Positions 39,441-50,699 of a stretch of 64,000 nt of DNA are shown here, one piece after another. The position numbers and the translations under genes are program-made. Source of the DNA: Pyrrhosoma nymphula (Eukaryota; Arthropoda; Insecta; Odonata; Coenagrionidae); contig OY754333.1 of assembly GCA_963573305.1 (NCBI GenBank), positions 14,468,599 to 14,532,598 on the forward strand, written 5' to 3'. The number at the start of each line of letters is the position of its first letter. The stretch's first letter is position 1. The notes beneath the pieces were generated by a model that was not told the DNA's origin, searched no databases, and was given only the letters and a program-made list of their open reading frames with translations.

Positions 39441-40428
39441 TCGGAAGGGTGCTTACATTTTGCATCAAAGCGTGGAAGTACATGGACCACTGACATTGAT
39501 GTGCGCGAAGTTTTGAAAAAATAAATGAATGCAACTTGTAATCAAAATCCGCAACACAAAAAACGGCGTACTAAACTTTTCATGCTATGTTAGTGGGACA
39601 AGGACAGATTAAATGGTGAAACAACATACAATGCACGTAAAAGAAGTTTTCCCCAACTAGCAGATACTATTGTTTCACGAAAATTGGTATCGCAGGCAGA
39701 AGGGTAAAAAGATTATGAGCCTTGCGAAGGGAAACTGATTCGTGATTGAAAATGTTTTTCTATGACACTGGAAGCGTAACCACAAACTTTTGGGCGTGAC
39801 ATAGTGAAATTCGTTTCAATGTTTTCTCATCGTCATCGTGAATGATCTCGTTCGGACGTAACAACGCACCATGCTTGCGTCAAAAAGTTGCTCTCTTTAT
39901 TTGCTCACGTCAAGCGAAGCCTGCATTCTCCCTGAGTTGCTCCCTTTGAAAAAAACTACCTTATAACGCTTCGGATTCAGACGACTGTAATCATGGAGAA
40001 GACATCTCGGTGTGAATATGGCTGCTTCGAGGCGGGAATGCGCAAGCAAATCACGGCTGCATGCCTAACTAATCTTAAAATGACTGAGGGCTCCTACAGA
40101 GGGAATAAATACGTGCATAGAAAAGCTCCAGGGAATTTATTTCCGTGGGAAACAGGTCGAGTGAAAGCATACAAACATTGCCAAAATATGCTGGTCTGCT
40201 ACAAAAATATAATCCAGAACTCGTGTTCATTCCTGGGTCAAAAAAGAATAATTCATAATGCAAGATTTTTCTTGTAACCCTGAACAGACCGGGACAGCAA
40301 ATGAATTAAGGGGTAATGGTAAGACGGTTGGGAAACACCCAGTGACTTTATGTTCTTCATTCACATCGTAATAATTTTGCTTAGTATGTGATCACACTCA
40401 GGAATGTTCAAAACATTTAAACCATGGC
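39441..40428. other. Non-coding DNA, unrecognised
   Basis: Moderately AT-rich. Frames at 39,993-40,277 and the opposite strand are motif-free. Confidence 0.5.
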
Positions 40429-40453
40429 ATATATATATATATATATATATATA
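40429..40453. repeat. (AT)n microsatellite
   Basis: About 12 AT repeats directly left of the foldback array. Confidence 0.95.
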
Positions 40454-40484
40454 CGAGTTCGTGGAAAATCACACACGCGATAAT

Positions 40485-40734
40485 ATAAATAAACTATGCC
40501 ACAGGTGGGGCGGAATTAAATATAGACACAAAAAAAGAACTCTCAAACTATACGTTGATATTTCGGTTACTATAGAACCTTTCTCAAAGATAGAAGGATA
40601 CATACTGATGGAAAGGCAGGGGACAAGAGGTAGGGTGAGGTGAGAAAGGTTCTATAGTAACCGAAATATCAACGTATAGTGTGAGTGAGCTTTTTTATGT
40701 GTCTATATTTAATTCCGCCCCACCTGTGGCATAG

Positions 40735-40744
<10 letters not shown>
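40485..40744. mobile_element. Foldback repeat bordered by TA tracts
   Basis: Arms 40,485-40,586 and 40,641-40,744 are reverse complements over about 100 bp around a purine-rich 54-bp spacer. Each arm runs from the outer AAACTATGCCACAGG to the inner GGTTCTATAGTAACCGAAAT-type hairpin. The inner TGAGAAAGGTT-AACCGAAAT unit resembles the CTGANGA-hairpin-GAAA pattern at 37.7 and 63.0 kb in degraded form. The right arm passes directly into a 64-bp TA microsatellite. Confidence 0.75.

Positions 40745-40804
<60 letters not shown>
40741..40804. repeat. (TA)n microsatellite, 64 bp
   Basis: An uninterrupted run of 32 TA units lying between two copies of the foldback arm. Confidence 0.95.
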
Positions 40805-40805
<1 letters not shown>

Positions 40806-40808
<3 letters not shown>

Positions 40809-40876
40809 CTATGCCACAGGTGGGGCGGAATTAAATATAGACTCATAAAAAAAGAACACTCACACTATACGTTATA
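40806..40876 (+). repeat. Third copy of the foldback arm, truncated
   Basis: About 70 bp closely matching the left arm at 40,491-40,555 (ACTATGCCACAGGTGGGG, then TTAAATATAGAC, then CTATACGTT). It ends in another TA-rich palindromic stretch. Confidence 0.85.
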
Positions 40877-40914
40877 CTATATATAGTATATATATATATA
40901 ATTTTTTTTAATGA

Positions 40915-40962
<48 letters not shown>
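40877..40962. repeat. TA-rich microsatellite block
   Basis: Interrupted TA repeats, with an uninterrupted tract of about 42 bp at 40,920-40,961. Confidence 0.9.
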
Positions 40963-41069
40963 GTCGTACTTTAGTATTTTTTCTGGAAATTCTAGTCTTC
41001 TATTGGGTATTGCGATTTATTTAGGCATCGCATAATTTATTTTTTTCTTCTTGAAAACATAAAGCATGT

Positions 41070-41842
41070 ATTTTAAGTTAGTACCGTTTTGAAATTCGGC
41101 CGCTGCAGTGCTGCGGTCGGCATTTTGTGCATGTGCGCTGACTACCCACATCTGTTAGGAAGCCTCAGACGCTATTATGGAAATATTCGACCGTGTTTCT
41201 TTTTGTTTGTGACTGTTTAAATTGCCTCCGCCAATTAAGAATCCCGCCGACCGTGAACTACGCGAAATGTGATTCGTTTTCTTTGTGGTAAAGGCGTGAA
41301 AGTGGCAGAAATTTATAGTCAGATCAGTTAAGGTCACATAAAAAACATTACGAGCGATGGAATGATGCGGAAACGGGTCAGAGGTTTTAGAGATGGCAAC
41401 AAAAAAAGTTTAAACTATCGAAAGTTGTGCCGACGCTGGTTACCGCAAATGTTGACTGCTCCATGACATTGCATGTTCACACACGGCTAATAAAACTCAA
41501 GATCTCATCGGATCATTTGGCTAGGAACAACGTGATCGCCCACCGTACAGTCCTGATCTTGCGCCCACTGACTACCACCTGTTTTCGCATTTGAAGATGT
41601 AGCTAGGTGGTCAGCGCCACGACGACGATGATGAGGTCAAAACTACCGTGTTGCTGTGGTTATCAAATCAGGCGGCAGAATTCTATGAGAATCTAGTTCT
41701 ACGATACGATAATTGCCTTTATATTAGTGGAATCTATGCAGAAAATAAGATAAAGGTACAGGCTTTCATGTAAAAATAAAATTGTTGACAAAAGTATACT
41801 TGTTTTTTTTTCTTATTTGAAAACGGTACTTACTTTAAAAAC
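41070..41842 (+). mobile_element. Internally deleted mariner-like DNA transposon
   Basis: Inverted ends of about 24-27 bp (left 41,071-41,097, right 41,814-41,840) share the core GTACCGTTTT and its complement AAAACGGTAC with a few mismatches. Between them, broken frames read the transposase N-terminal DNA-binding helices (VIRFLCGKGVKVAEIYSQIS, then SDGMMRKRVRGFRDG at 41,270-41,396). They then jump to the catalytic C-terminal half (LLHDIACSHTA near 41,457; SPDLAPTDYHLF near 41,551-41,586, containing the last catalytic Asp). About 180 residues including the first catalytic Asp are absent, and stops interrupt both parts. The 773-bp length against about 1.3 kb for an intact mariner fits one internal deletion. 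It is non-functional but has both ends, so in principle it is a substrate for a transposase elsewhere. Confidence 0.9.
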
Positions 41843-42054
41843 ACGCGTCGTATTATAGAACGTACACAAAATTCTCAATACATTTTGGCAATTCGGTGTG
41901 ACAGATGTATCCATGAAGAAAAAAAGAACTGAAAAGATTTCATGGCTTGGGGAAATAAGATGACTGGAGTAGTCAAAACTGCGATGAAATTAGGGAAAAT
42001 TTTTATTTAGACAACGGCGTTTTATGCTCGGTAAATTGCCCCACTCCACCAACC

Positions 42055-43310
42055 TACACCGAGGTTTAAACGCAATTAAAAGACAGTTCGTTTAACAACG
42101 GAACGCGTGTCGCACATCGCCTCGGGTGTAAACAAACGCGTCTTCTTCGTCGGGGGCGTTCCCTTACTGCAAAGACACGCTCCTCTTTTTCCCACGGCGT
42201 CTGCCTTTCCTCCATCAATTCCCATTCCTCTCTCTCTCTTCTCAACGCTGTGAAAAACTCTCCTTCGCCAAACATCTCTATTCCTCTCTCGTGAGAGTGC
42301 AATTTTATTACGCGATGGCACAATGAACAAAAAAAAGAGAAATAATAATTACGACGTCGAACCGGAGAGAAAGAGAGGTAAGAAGAGAATGGAAATGTAT
42401 TTTTCGCAAAAAAGCGACCTAAAAAGACGCGGAGAAAAAAAAATAACAATGATGAAAAAATAATAAAAATGTGTTGCCCGAGGGAATGAGACAAACACGG
42501 GAGATAGAAAGGTAGTGGAAGCTCGAGTTATAAAAAAAAGAAAAAAATATATTTCTATTATTCGTAATCCATTCACATCTTTTCGCCAAAAGGAGAGGTG
42601 GTGCAGGAGTTGTGACCTGGTTATACTACCTCCTCTTCTTCCCTTATGCCATTCTCCCCACCCACACCACCTCTCTTTCATACGACTCCCACGACCTGTT
42701 TCGGGTGGAAGGGTGTTACGTGGCGCAACAAAGGGAGCTAAAGGGATGGGTAATGTGGGAGGAGGAGGGTGGGGGGGTTAAGGTTAGCAGGAGGGGTGGG
42801 GCGGGTATTAGTAGTTGTGAGGAGGACTCGACATTGTTGACGTTGTCGCGCTGGCGCCGTTGTTGTTGCTGTTTGGGAAAACAGTCGGGGAATAAGGTCA
42901 ATTACTCCACATAGCAGTGGAGGTTGGTGGAGAGTTGGAACTGTCGGGAGCTCACGCGGGAATGTCATCGTGTGATTGGGGGCAGGGGGGAGGTTAAAGG
43001 GGGGGCGGGGGAGGAGAGGGGCAGGGGAGGAGAGGGGCGGGCAAGCAGGACTGCTGTTGTGACGATGGTGGTGACAATGACGGGTCGGCACCGGGAAGCG
43101 GAGAAGGGGGATGCCATAACTGGGGAAGCAACGAATCCGCCCCCCACACAATGCGAGCAAGAATTCCGGTTTGTGAGAAGAGACTGCCAACATCTGAGCG
43201 CGTGAGTGAGCTGAATGCAGTGCGCGTGAGATGGGATGTAATTACATTCGCTCACATCCCCCAGAGACACACTCAGACGGAAGAGACTGAGAGGAGTTGG
43301 CAACTTAAAT
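42055..43310. other. GC-rich islet, purine/pyrimidine asymmetric
   Basis: A 1.25-kb block. Pyrimidine-rich and CpG-bearing at 42,090-42,300, A-rich at 42,330-42,560, then strongly G-rich at 42,690-43,200. At least ten overlapping frames of 60-151 codons are open on both strands and show Pro/Arg/Gly-rich low complexity. It may be a promoter-type island, but no splice or start signal is convincing. Confidence 0.5.
42978..43041 (+). other. Candidate G-quadruplex cluster
   Basis: Eight or more G runs of at least four bases lie within 64 bp with short loops, enough for several alternative quadruplexes on the plus strand. Confidence 0.7.
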
Positions 43311-44325
43311 TAGATAAGGAGTCCTGAATGCCTCCAACGAAATGAAATTTAAAGATTTAGACAAAATACCCGGAACGGTACACGAAACCACAATCGTCCA
43401 AAAAATAAGGAAATAAAATTTCGAAAATGTAGCATTTTCCTGAAACGAGTCTACCTTTCCATCCTCTTCATTCTCTCCAGAATTTGAACAAAGGATGGAA
43501 TACACACCTTAAGTTAATATCATAATGGATTGCGGCTTAATTAGATGTCAATTTCTTTGAGGCAGCAGAGAGTTTATGTAAGGTTCAGTGTCATTTAATC
43601 AAAAATTCAAACATACATTCAACGTTGTCAGTTTCAGCAGGGATGTTACAGTTGGACTTAAACTTTCCGGACAATACCTATAATTTATATCTGATATAAA
43701 GATGATCGTGATTGGCCTGAGCGCATGAAAATATTTCTATTTTCGTTTATTTGATCACTATATTTGATGTTGGCCAAATATTTTTCTCAATTAAGTTCTG
43801 ATTCAAAAACAAAAGCCTGTAATGTATCATAGTATGTATAATCTAGAATAAACAATAATAATTTGAAATAGGATATTTATAAATTTATCTCCATTTAATG
43901 ATATCTTTTTAAATAATTGTTTTAATGCCATGTACAATAGCAGATAAACAACGAAGGAAATAGTGTTAACCCATTACCGGGAAATCCAAATGTTGACACC
44001 TTATGATGTCCGATGTTGGATGGCACTGGTCATTTATTTAAAAATTCAATTAGATTTTACAAATTCTTCATCTTTTGTACTACTCCGAGATATCACAGAG
44101 TTGAGCCTAAATCTATCAAACTCAATCACTTTATTTCTTAACAATCGGAGCGAAAAATCGGTGAAATTTCACAAATATTTTATCTTTTGCATTAGAAAGT
44201 GATTCCTGATAAATGACGTTGAAGAATTCATATGCAATGGAATATTCACGAGCATAATTAACGCACCCTCAAATGTCACAGAATTCCATAAACGAAAGCC
44301 ACTTAAACACCAAAACATCTTTTTT
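43311..44325. other. AT-rich non-coding DNA
   Basis: Nothing recognised; the 79-codon frame at 43,963-44,202 has no motif. Confidence 0.55.
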
Positions 44326-44330
44326 AATTG

Positions 44331-44409
44331 GTGGTCATCCATGTGACCATCGACAGGAAATGTTTACGAGATTTAAACACTTCCTGTCAATGTTCACCTA
44401 AATGACTGA
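44331..44409. repeat. Imperfect 36-bp-arm hairpin
   Basis: Left arm 44,331-44,366 and right arm 44,374-44,409 pair over about 36 positions. The inner 24 (GTGACCATCGACAGGAAATG-type) have about four mismatches, around a 7-base loop. The size and mismatch pattern resemble a microRNA precursor or a very short MITE. No known microRNA was recognised. Confidence 0.55.
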
Positions 44410-44559
44410 AATGCATGCAGAGGAGACTAAATTCCTCAGTTTTTATATGCGATTTGGATTTATCTCTAATTTAAATTGACTTGCCCATTGCTCTCAACTT
44501 GAGTTACAAAAACATCTATACCTAGCCTTCTCTTTCTCTCCAACCGACCCTTTCTACCT

Positions 44560-44950
44560 GCCATCGTGCAGCCTGAGTGAGCCACCCTCAGTATCCCCTC
44601 CCTCTTCTCCGCTTCCTTCCGCTTTGCTCAGCGCGTCAAAGTTTCTCACTCGATAGAGCGAGCGCCGATTCATCACCAGGAGCCCTCTTTCACCGACGTC
44701 CGCACACAACCCCTAACATCCATTCAACCTCCCTTCTCCTTGACACCTTCCCGGGGATCGCTTAAAAACTCTCTCCATCCCCCTCTCCTCCGCCTTCCTT
44801 TCACCGTCCATTAACCCTCCGCCCGATGCCGTGATCTTCACGCACACAACGGTGCAGTATTGAGGAGTGCTCCCCGCAGCTTCCACCATTCGCTCCGACC
44901 GAAGCGACCCGTCAGCGACATAAACCACGCCATTGTGTCCTTTCTTTCAT
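44560..44950. other. Pyrimidine-rich GC islet
   Basis: C/T-rich plus strand with many CpGs toward 44,820-44,930. Frames are open on both strands (62 and 71 codons) without motifs. Confidence 0.4.
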
Positions 44951-45690
44951 CAGCATCATAATTTTTTATTCATCCGTTCGTGGGTTCCTTGAAGCTTCTC
45001 AAAATACGCCAACACACTCTTCCCCCACGCACTTTACGTTATCTACGTTCACCCGTATGAAGGAACAATATGGCATCAGGGCCACGAGAATGTGGAAGCC
45101 ATTTAAAGCTTGAATGAACGAAATATATTTTTTTTAACTGACTCCCTCTCCAGTCACAATCCTCAATCCTGCTTTATTTTTATGCATTGTCGTGTTCCGG
45201 TTAGGAATTGTGACAGAAAATATTGATTCCATTCCATCAATTTTTAACCGCTTCCACGAGTCATTATTTTCTTTGAAAAGGCATTATTTTACTTTTTATC
45301 TCTTCATACGGAACCGAGGATTAATCTAGGGCAAAGAAAAGGGTCTAGGACCGAAAAATCACATAATTCATCAAATATTGACCATAGAATGGAGAGTAAT
45401 GAAGGGCTGCAGTTAACCAGTTGTACCAAACTGATGATAATAAAGACATCGACTTAAATATTGCTCACATCCAGTTCTTCTACAAAAAACACACTCTATT
45501 TCCCTCTATTTGGCCGCTTAACTAATATTTTTTTCAAATAAACTGTGTAACAAACATGTAAGTTTTTATGCTCATGGCAAATAACTTACAACGTGGTTCG
45601 AGCCCTTAACAGTCAATGTTTCAAATTTCTCCTGAATTTGCATACTTCGTCCAACTCTTTTGTTCCGTGTTTCATGGAAATAAAGAGATG
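44951..45690. other. AT-rich non-coding DNA
   Basis: Nothing recognised. Confidence 0.5.
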
Positions 45691-46250
45691 GACGCACAAT
45701 TCCCACTGTCACTCTCCAACATCAAATCTCCTCTCTGCCCCTTCCTCTCCTTTCCGTCTCGCTTCTTTCTGCTTCCAGGTCTCCCCTCCACCTCCTCCAT
45801 ATAACGCTCCGTCCGCTGCCCATTCATAAATCCACCCGAGGATTCCACCGGTTCCACGGGTTCCTTTTTCCAGCTCTTCACTTCACGCGCATATTATGAA
45901 CCTTTGTTTAGGCAAATCTTAGGCAACATTCCTTGCCCTTAAGTCACAGATGTTTCGGCGGTGGTTTTTAACCCCTCTTCCCTTGCACTCCACTCTTTAA
46001 AAAATAGAAAACATTGTATCATTGTGACCTTTTACTCCTCCCACTGTCCTTCCCTGACTTACCCTTGTTTCCTACCTATCCCCGCAGCCCTTCCCACACA
46101 GGCGATGAGCTAACGCTCGCAGGCCAGGGTCCCCTGCGCGGAGAACCCGATTACCAGGTGTCCTTCCCCGACTCCCTCTCCTTCCTTTCCTTTCCTAATC
46201 CCCCCCCCCCGTCCACATCCTGTACGTAGGCTTGGGTCGGTGTACTTCTA
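45691..46250. other. Pyrimidine-rich islet with poly-C
   Basis: CT-rich sequence with a C homopolymer at 46,200-46,210. Overlapping frames of 62-78 codons are compositional. Confidence 0.45.
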
Positions 46251-47250
46251 ATCTTTAGTAAATCCCAATAGTCCTCGGCCACAACCCTGCTAATTGTTTA
46301 AACAATGATCTTTCTCTCTCAGATTTTCTCGCTCTGCCATGCCCTCTGCTCCCCTCGTCCATCTCAAACCAAAAATCCCCATTTTTGAGCAAATTTCTCT
46401 CTGTATATATAAAATGGTTGAATATTTAGAATGTGTAGAATGTGTCAGGAGATACTTTATCAAAGTGAAACCCGTCGCAATTTTAAATAAAGTGTGGAAG
46501 AATAATAAGTTTTAATATTCAAAATGGATATTTCGTCCAACTCTGACCAATAAGGGTTAACTCTTACAAAATTTGACTGGTTTAGACGAATTAGTGGTCC
46601 TCTGGTCCACTTCAACCCTTTTTAGCTTCCTAATGCAACATTATTCCAGTTATGCATTAATAAAAAATCCTTCCTACCCAGAGATATTTTGCACGTGAAA
46701 TATTGACTCTCAATTTTTTTAGTATTCAAGCGCAAGGATATCAATAACAACATTTATATCAAATATTCTTTAGAAAAAATTACTTTTTCCTGTGATACGA
46801 TGTTCGATAACAACATGCATGATCCGAAATAAATCCGTATTTTTCATGAAACATGGCCTTAGGGATTTGAGAAATATAATAATCGTAGTCGGAATTACCC
46901 GGGCAGAAAGAATTAATTATTGTTTACAAGATGAATTGGAACAGTCAAATTACTGGGGATGGTGTCTAATAAAACGCATTTATATTACATAATGTTCTAG
47001 CATTGGAAATAATGTAGACCGAAAGTTAAACTTTCAAGCTAACTTTTGGTGATGGATCAATCAAAGCCTATTTATTTTTGTTATCCAATTCTTATCATAA
47101 TCTTTACAGTTTTGCAATAATGAAATTAAGCTAACTAAAGTATTGTATTAGAATTAATGATATCATAAAATATATTTATGTAAAAATAAGCAATGAAAAT
47201 GAACAAGATTCCATTGAACCAAAAATAATAAATACTTTTTTTATTTTACA
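46251..47250. other. AT-rich non-coding DNA
   Basis: Nothing recognised except the polypyrimidine tract and AG at 47,235-47,251 that precede the exon candidate. Confidence 0.5.
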
Positions 47251-47251
47251 G

Positions 47252-47320
47252 GAAAAAGGATCGGAAGACCTAGGAATCCAGTGTGTAAAACTCCGTGGAA
47301 ATCTACGAGTCCAAAATAAG
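47252..47320 (+). other. Candidate 69-bp exon
   Basis: A T-rich tract ending TTTTACAG (47,244-47,251) looks like a good 3' splice site, and AAG followed by GTTTGT at 47,321 is a weak but possible 5' splice site. The enclosed 69 bp is a multiple of three and open in its first frame (EKGSEDLGIQCVKLRGNLRV...). The third frame reads a basic peptide, KRIGRPRNPVCKTPWKSTSP, that contains an AT-hook-like GRPR core and ends in a stop just before the donor. The exon could therefore be a cassette exon or a last coding exon. No flanking exons were found. Confidence 0.25.
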
Positions 47321-47789
47321 GTTTGTGCATTACTCTTTGCTACCATACTTGATAATCGTGGAGCCTGATGCAGAAACTTGAATTTTGTTCATCTACTTAG
47401 GTATAACTTTTGAATTCCGATCTATGAGGAATTCCATAATAAGAATTCATCATCCTTATCATTTATACTGAGACTGCAATTTATTGCGTGGGCAACTGCG
47501 ATCAATTTGAGTCAAATTAATTCATGGCAATGGATATTTTAAATTAAAATGGGCAAATAAGGGGTGATAGGTAGCAATATAGGACGTAAAAATGTATGAA
47601 TATAAACTAGGGAAATTTATATTCAAGAAATCGCTATGGACTCGATAAAGCTTTCACCTTAAGACAAGAGCCATATGAAAGCGCACACATGCCTGCATAC
47701 TTCAGCATGACACTTTCCATCGCGTGGATTTTGTGAAACCCCGGAGAACTGTGGCTGAGCAGTCACGTACACGGTGTTAGAACTAAGCG

Positions 47790-48180
47790 TTGCGAACGTT
47801 ACAATAGTAAATTATGGTCTGAAGGCATTGGGTGGGATCATGGGGAACCCACCGCCATCCTCGCGTTGTGGAAGTCATAAAGCGGCAGGGAAGAGATTTT
47901 TTCCCCGACCATCGGGCGTAAGGCCTCACGGGTTGGCGGCGCGCGCGCGGGTAATATCTTCGAATGCATTTCGCGCCGTCGAGCTCCCTGGCTATTCTCC
48001 GGGATATGTGACGAGGCAGTGTAAGCCGGAAAGGTCTCGGCAGAAAGGTAGAACCGCACCGCACGTAAGAAGGAGGACCCCACCAAGTTTGCAACGTCAA
48101 AATTTCTTTTGTGCACGGAGGAAAGAAGGAAGGAAAACAGTAGCAGAAGGGGGTGAGGGCGAGAGTAAAAAGTCGTTGTC
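47790..48180. other. CpG-rich island
   Basis: GC-rich and CpG-dense with a GCGCGCGCGCG run near 47,939-47,949. Frames of 120-139 codons are open on both strands simultaneously. This is one of the better candidates for an unmethylated promoter island; its right part is a dispersed repeat (48,001-48,135). Confidence 0.45.
48001..48135 (+). repeat. Dispersed repeat R, copy 1
   Basis: Aligns by eye with 49,297-49,430 in the same orientation. Shared strings include GATA-GT-AC, AAGGTAGAA-C-GAAC/GCACC-like sequence, CACC-AGTTTGCA and TTTCTTTTGTG followed by GAGGAA. No coding content or terminal structure is recognised. Confidence 0.6.
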
Positions 48181-48389
48181 TCTCTAAAAATGAGTTGCAC
48201 AAAGATCGACGAAATCGTTAGTTTGCGTTTTGATGTTAAACCACACTAGACATGTCCGAATTATATGAAAGGGATTGAACGCTTGAATACAATTTTTTGC
48301 CGGAAATGATCAAGCTTATATGATGGATTCTTTTACACTATTCAAATTTTAAAGTGGAAACTGATGATATGGACCTTGGCTAAGGATAT

Positions 48390-48530
48390 TAAAAGGCTGG
48401 TGAAGAGTTAAATAGTGAGAGTAGCGTTTTATGGGGTAGAAACATGGACTGAAACTGAAAAAAAATACGAGAATATACCTTAGCCCTTCAAGATATGGGT
48501 ATAGAGGATGGAAAAGTTTAATGAATAAAT
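48390..48530 (+). mobile_element. LINE C-terminal fragment
   Basis: Reads RLVKS, stop, then VRVAFYGVETWTETEKKYEN and, after a frameshift, FKIWV and RMEKF. This is the xALYGxETWT...LEAFEMWxxRRMEK segment of the LINE type also present at 35.6-36.3, 59.15 and 61.06 kb. Both ends are lost. Confidence 0.65.
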
Positions 48531-48534
48531 ATTT

Positions 48535-49290
48535 ATTATCTCTAGGTACAATACCCCTAAGAGCACCAATATCATAATTAAAACAAGGTGCGGTGTTAGG
48601 ATAATAAAACTAACGAAATAGTGTTTGCTTAGCTTGCTATGTTAGCTAAATATGATGATGGCTATGATCTCCATTGCCCTTAGTGTATAGTACCTTCACC
48701 AATTGACCCCCTCGCCTTTACTGAAACCTTTGCCAAAGTTAAATCTGCTCAAAAAAACCTGTTTATTAGGTACCTGTTAAAAATATTCTCTTTAAATTAA
48801 TGTACGCACACAAGTGACCAGTTATTCTGGTCCAGGAAAATATTATTAAATATGCTAGCACAACACGGGCCGGCGAAAACCATGCATCGAATTCACACCA
48901 TCTAGTTATTCACCAGGACCAGAGAAGCAGCCAGGATTTCGTTTTGAGGGGTCATGCAGAGTATCAGCGAAGGGGGGTGGGTAACATTTCTCAAAATGTT
49001 GAGAACATTTGTGTTTAGGCAATTAAGAATGCCATTTTGTCTGCAATGTGACAGCCGATATTTTTGTATTTCAGCTCTGTAAACATCTGCCATACTACAG
49101 TTTTTTTCATCCTCTATTTTGCTTTTATAATTAGAAACAAGTTTATTTGAAAATTTGCTAGGACTGAGGAATATATGAAGTCAAGATTATTTGTAAAAAG
49201 CAAATATGACTTCCTCCTTTATAGTTGCTTTTTCTTAAAGTCATTAAATTATTTTGGGGTAAGGGGCTCCGAAACACATGGACCCCCCCT
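48535..49290. other. Non-coding DNA, unrecognised
   Basis: AT-rich; the 63-codon minus-strand frame at 48,902-49,093 has no recognisable motif. Confidence 0.5.
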
Positions 49291-49296
49291 CCCCCA

Positions 49297-49430
49297 AGGA
49301 TACGTCACTGGCAGGGACAAGACAAGGTAATGTGAATAGGACTTGGTAGAAGCAGAACTGTGGTGAACATGAGAAGGATGCCACCTAGTTTGCACCGTCA
49401 ACATTTCTTTTGTGTCGAGGAGGAAGGAAA
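49297..49430 (+). repeat. Dispersed repeat R, copy 2
   Basis: Partner of 48,001-48,135; both lie in the same orientation 1.3 kb apart and both run into GGAAGGAAA-type purine-rich sequence. Confidence 0.6.
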
Positions 49431-50125
49431 GTAGGAGGCGGGAATGGTACTGGCGAGAAGAAAAGGCGTAGGGACAAGGGTACGAAAACAAGACTCCATG
49501 GAAACAGTGGAGACGTGATTTGGTTTAATCGCGACGTTAGGCCTGGTTTATTGACCACGTAATTGCCCAGGTACGGCAGAGGGAGCGGGCGGCGACCGGA
49601 AATGGTTCGGAGTGCCAGCCCTTTTTTAGGGTTGCGGATCAGATCAGGGGGCATTTCTTGGATCCGTATTTTTTTATTTTACTCTGGGTTGGAGAGAGAC
49701 GGAGAGAAGGGTTAAAAAGGAGAAGGGGTAGTTTCTTCCCTTCCTTTCCCCCCACAGGCTTTCAATCTACCCACACCCCTGGCTGTCGACAACGTGCCAC
49801 CCTTAAAGACTGCGCAAGGCGCGACACAAGGTTCCCCATTCGCGTTAAACACTGGGAGGTGGTTTGTCTCGTAGGGAAGGGTAAAAGAAAAATACTGGAG
49901 GTCGTGGGAGAATGACGGTGTCGGGAGGCCATTCTTCCGAAAAACGTGGCGATTTGTAAGCTTTAACGGATGGATAAAACACGTCAACCTGACCCCAACG
50001 TGAACCGCGAAGAAACTCCTTTGCGTGTGGCGTTCCCTTCAAATTGAACGGGTGCGGTATATCATATATTTCGTGCGGCGCGTTGTGGAACTGGGGGGAC
50101 AAAGCCGGCTTAAACGAAGCAAAAC
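49431..50125. other. GC-rich islet
   Basis: Mixed GC-rich sequence with CpGs. Overlapping frames of 75-91 codons run on both strands; none has a family motif. Confidence 0.4.
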
Positions 50126-50699
50126 TCAGGAAATATAAAACCCATGCTGATATATCTTATCTTTCTGCGAGCTTATATCTTCTTACTCTATATGATTCGA
50201 ACCCTTTATTTGGAAACCTATCGAGGTATATGATTTACCTGGCCGGAAGTGGAAAGTTTTCATTGTATTAATTCATGTTCCAAAATATTTTAATCTAAAA
50301 TCTTAAAGGCAACTTGCGAATAAAAACCGTAAAATGCAAACATATACAAAGAAATTGAAAATTTCGTAAATATAATACCTACGAGACTAATGAAAATCTG
50401 ATACATTCTTCATCAATAATGTAGCCGTACACTTGTTGTTCAAATTCAGGTTAATGATTCATCGGTAAAGATGAACCTCAATGTGTTATGACACATACTA
50501 GTATTGTAAATGTTTTACTATACCTTATTGATAATATTTTTATCATAATTTATTTCTGACTTCAGCATTCGATAATTAGGGCTAATTTTGTTTTGACAAA
50601 CACACAGCATTGGACGTTAAAAGAAATGGCGGCTATCATATCCGCGACCGAAGGCTAAGTTTGTGACGAAATGAACAGTTTAAGGTTCGACTCTCTGGA
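50126..50699. other. AT-rich non-coding DNA
   Basis: Nothing recognised. Confidence 0.5.

Noticed and set aside
42066..43303. Cluster of open frames of 60-151 codons
   Set aside because: Overlapping frames on both strands in G/C-skewed DNA, with proline-, arginine- and glycine-rich peptides; treated as compositional.
47783..48202. 120-139-codon frames on both strands over the CpG island
   Set aside because: Both strands are open at once and part of the span is a dispersed repeat; no domain is recognisable.
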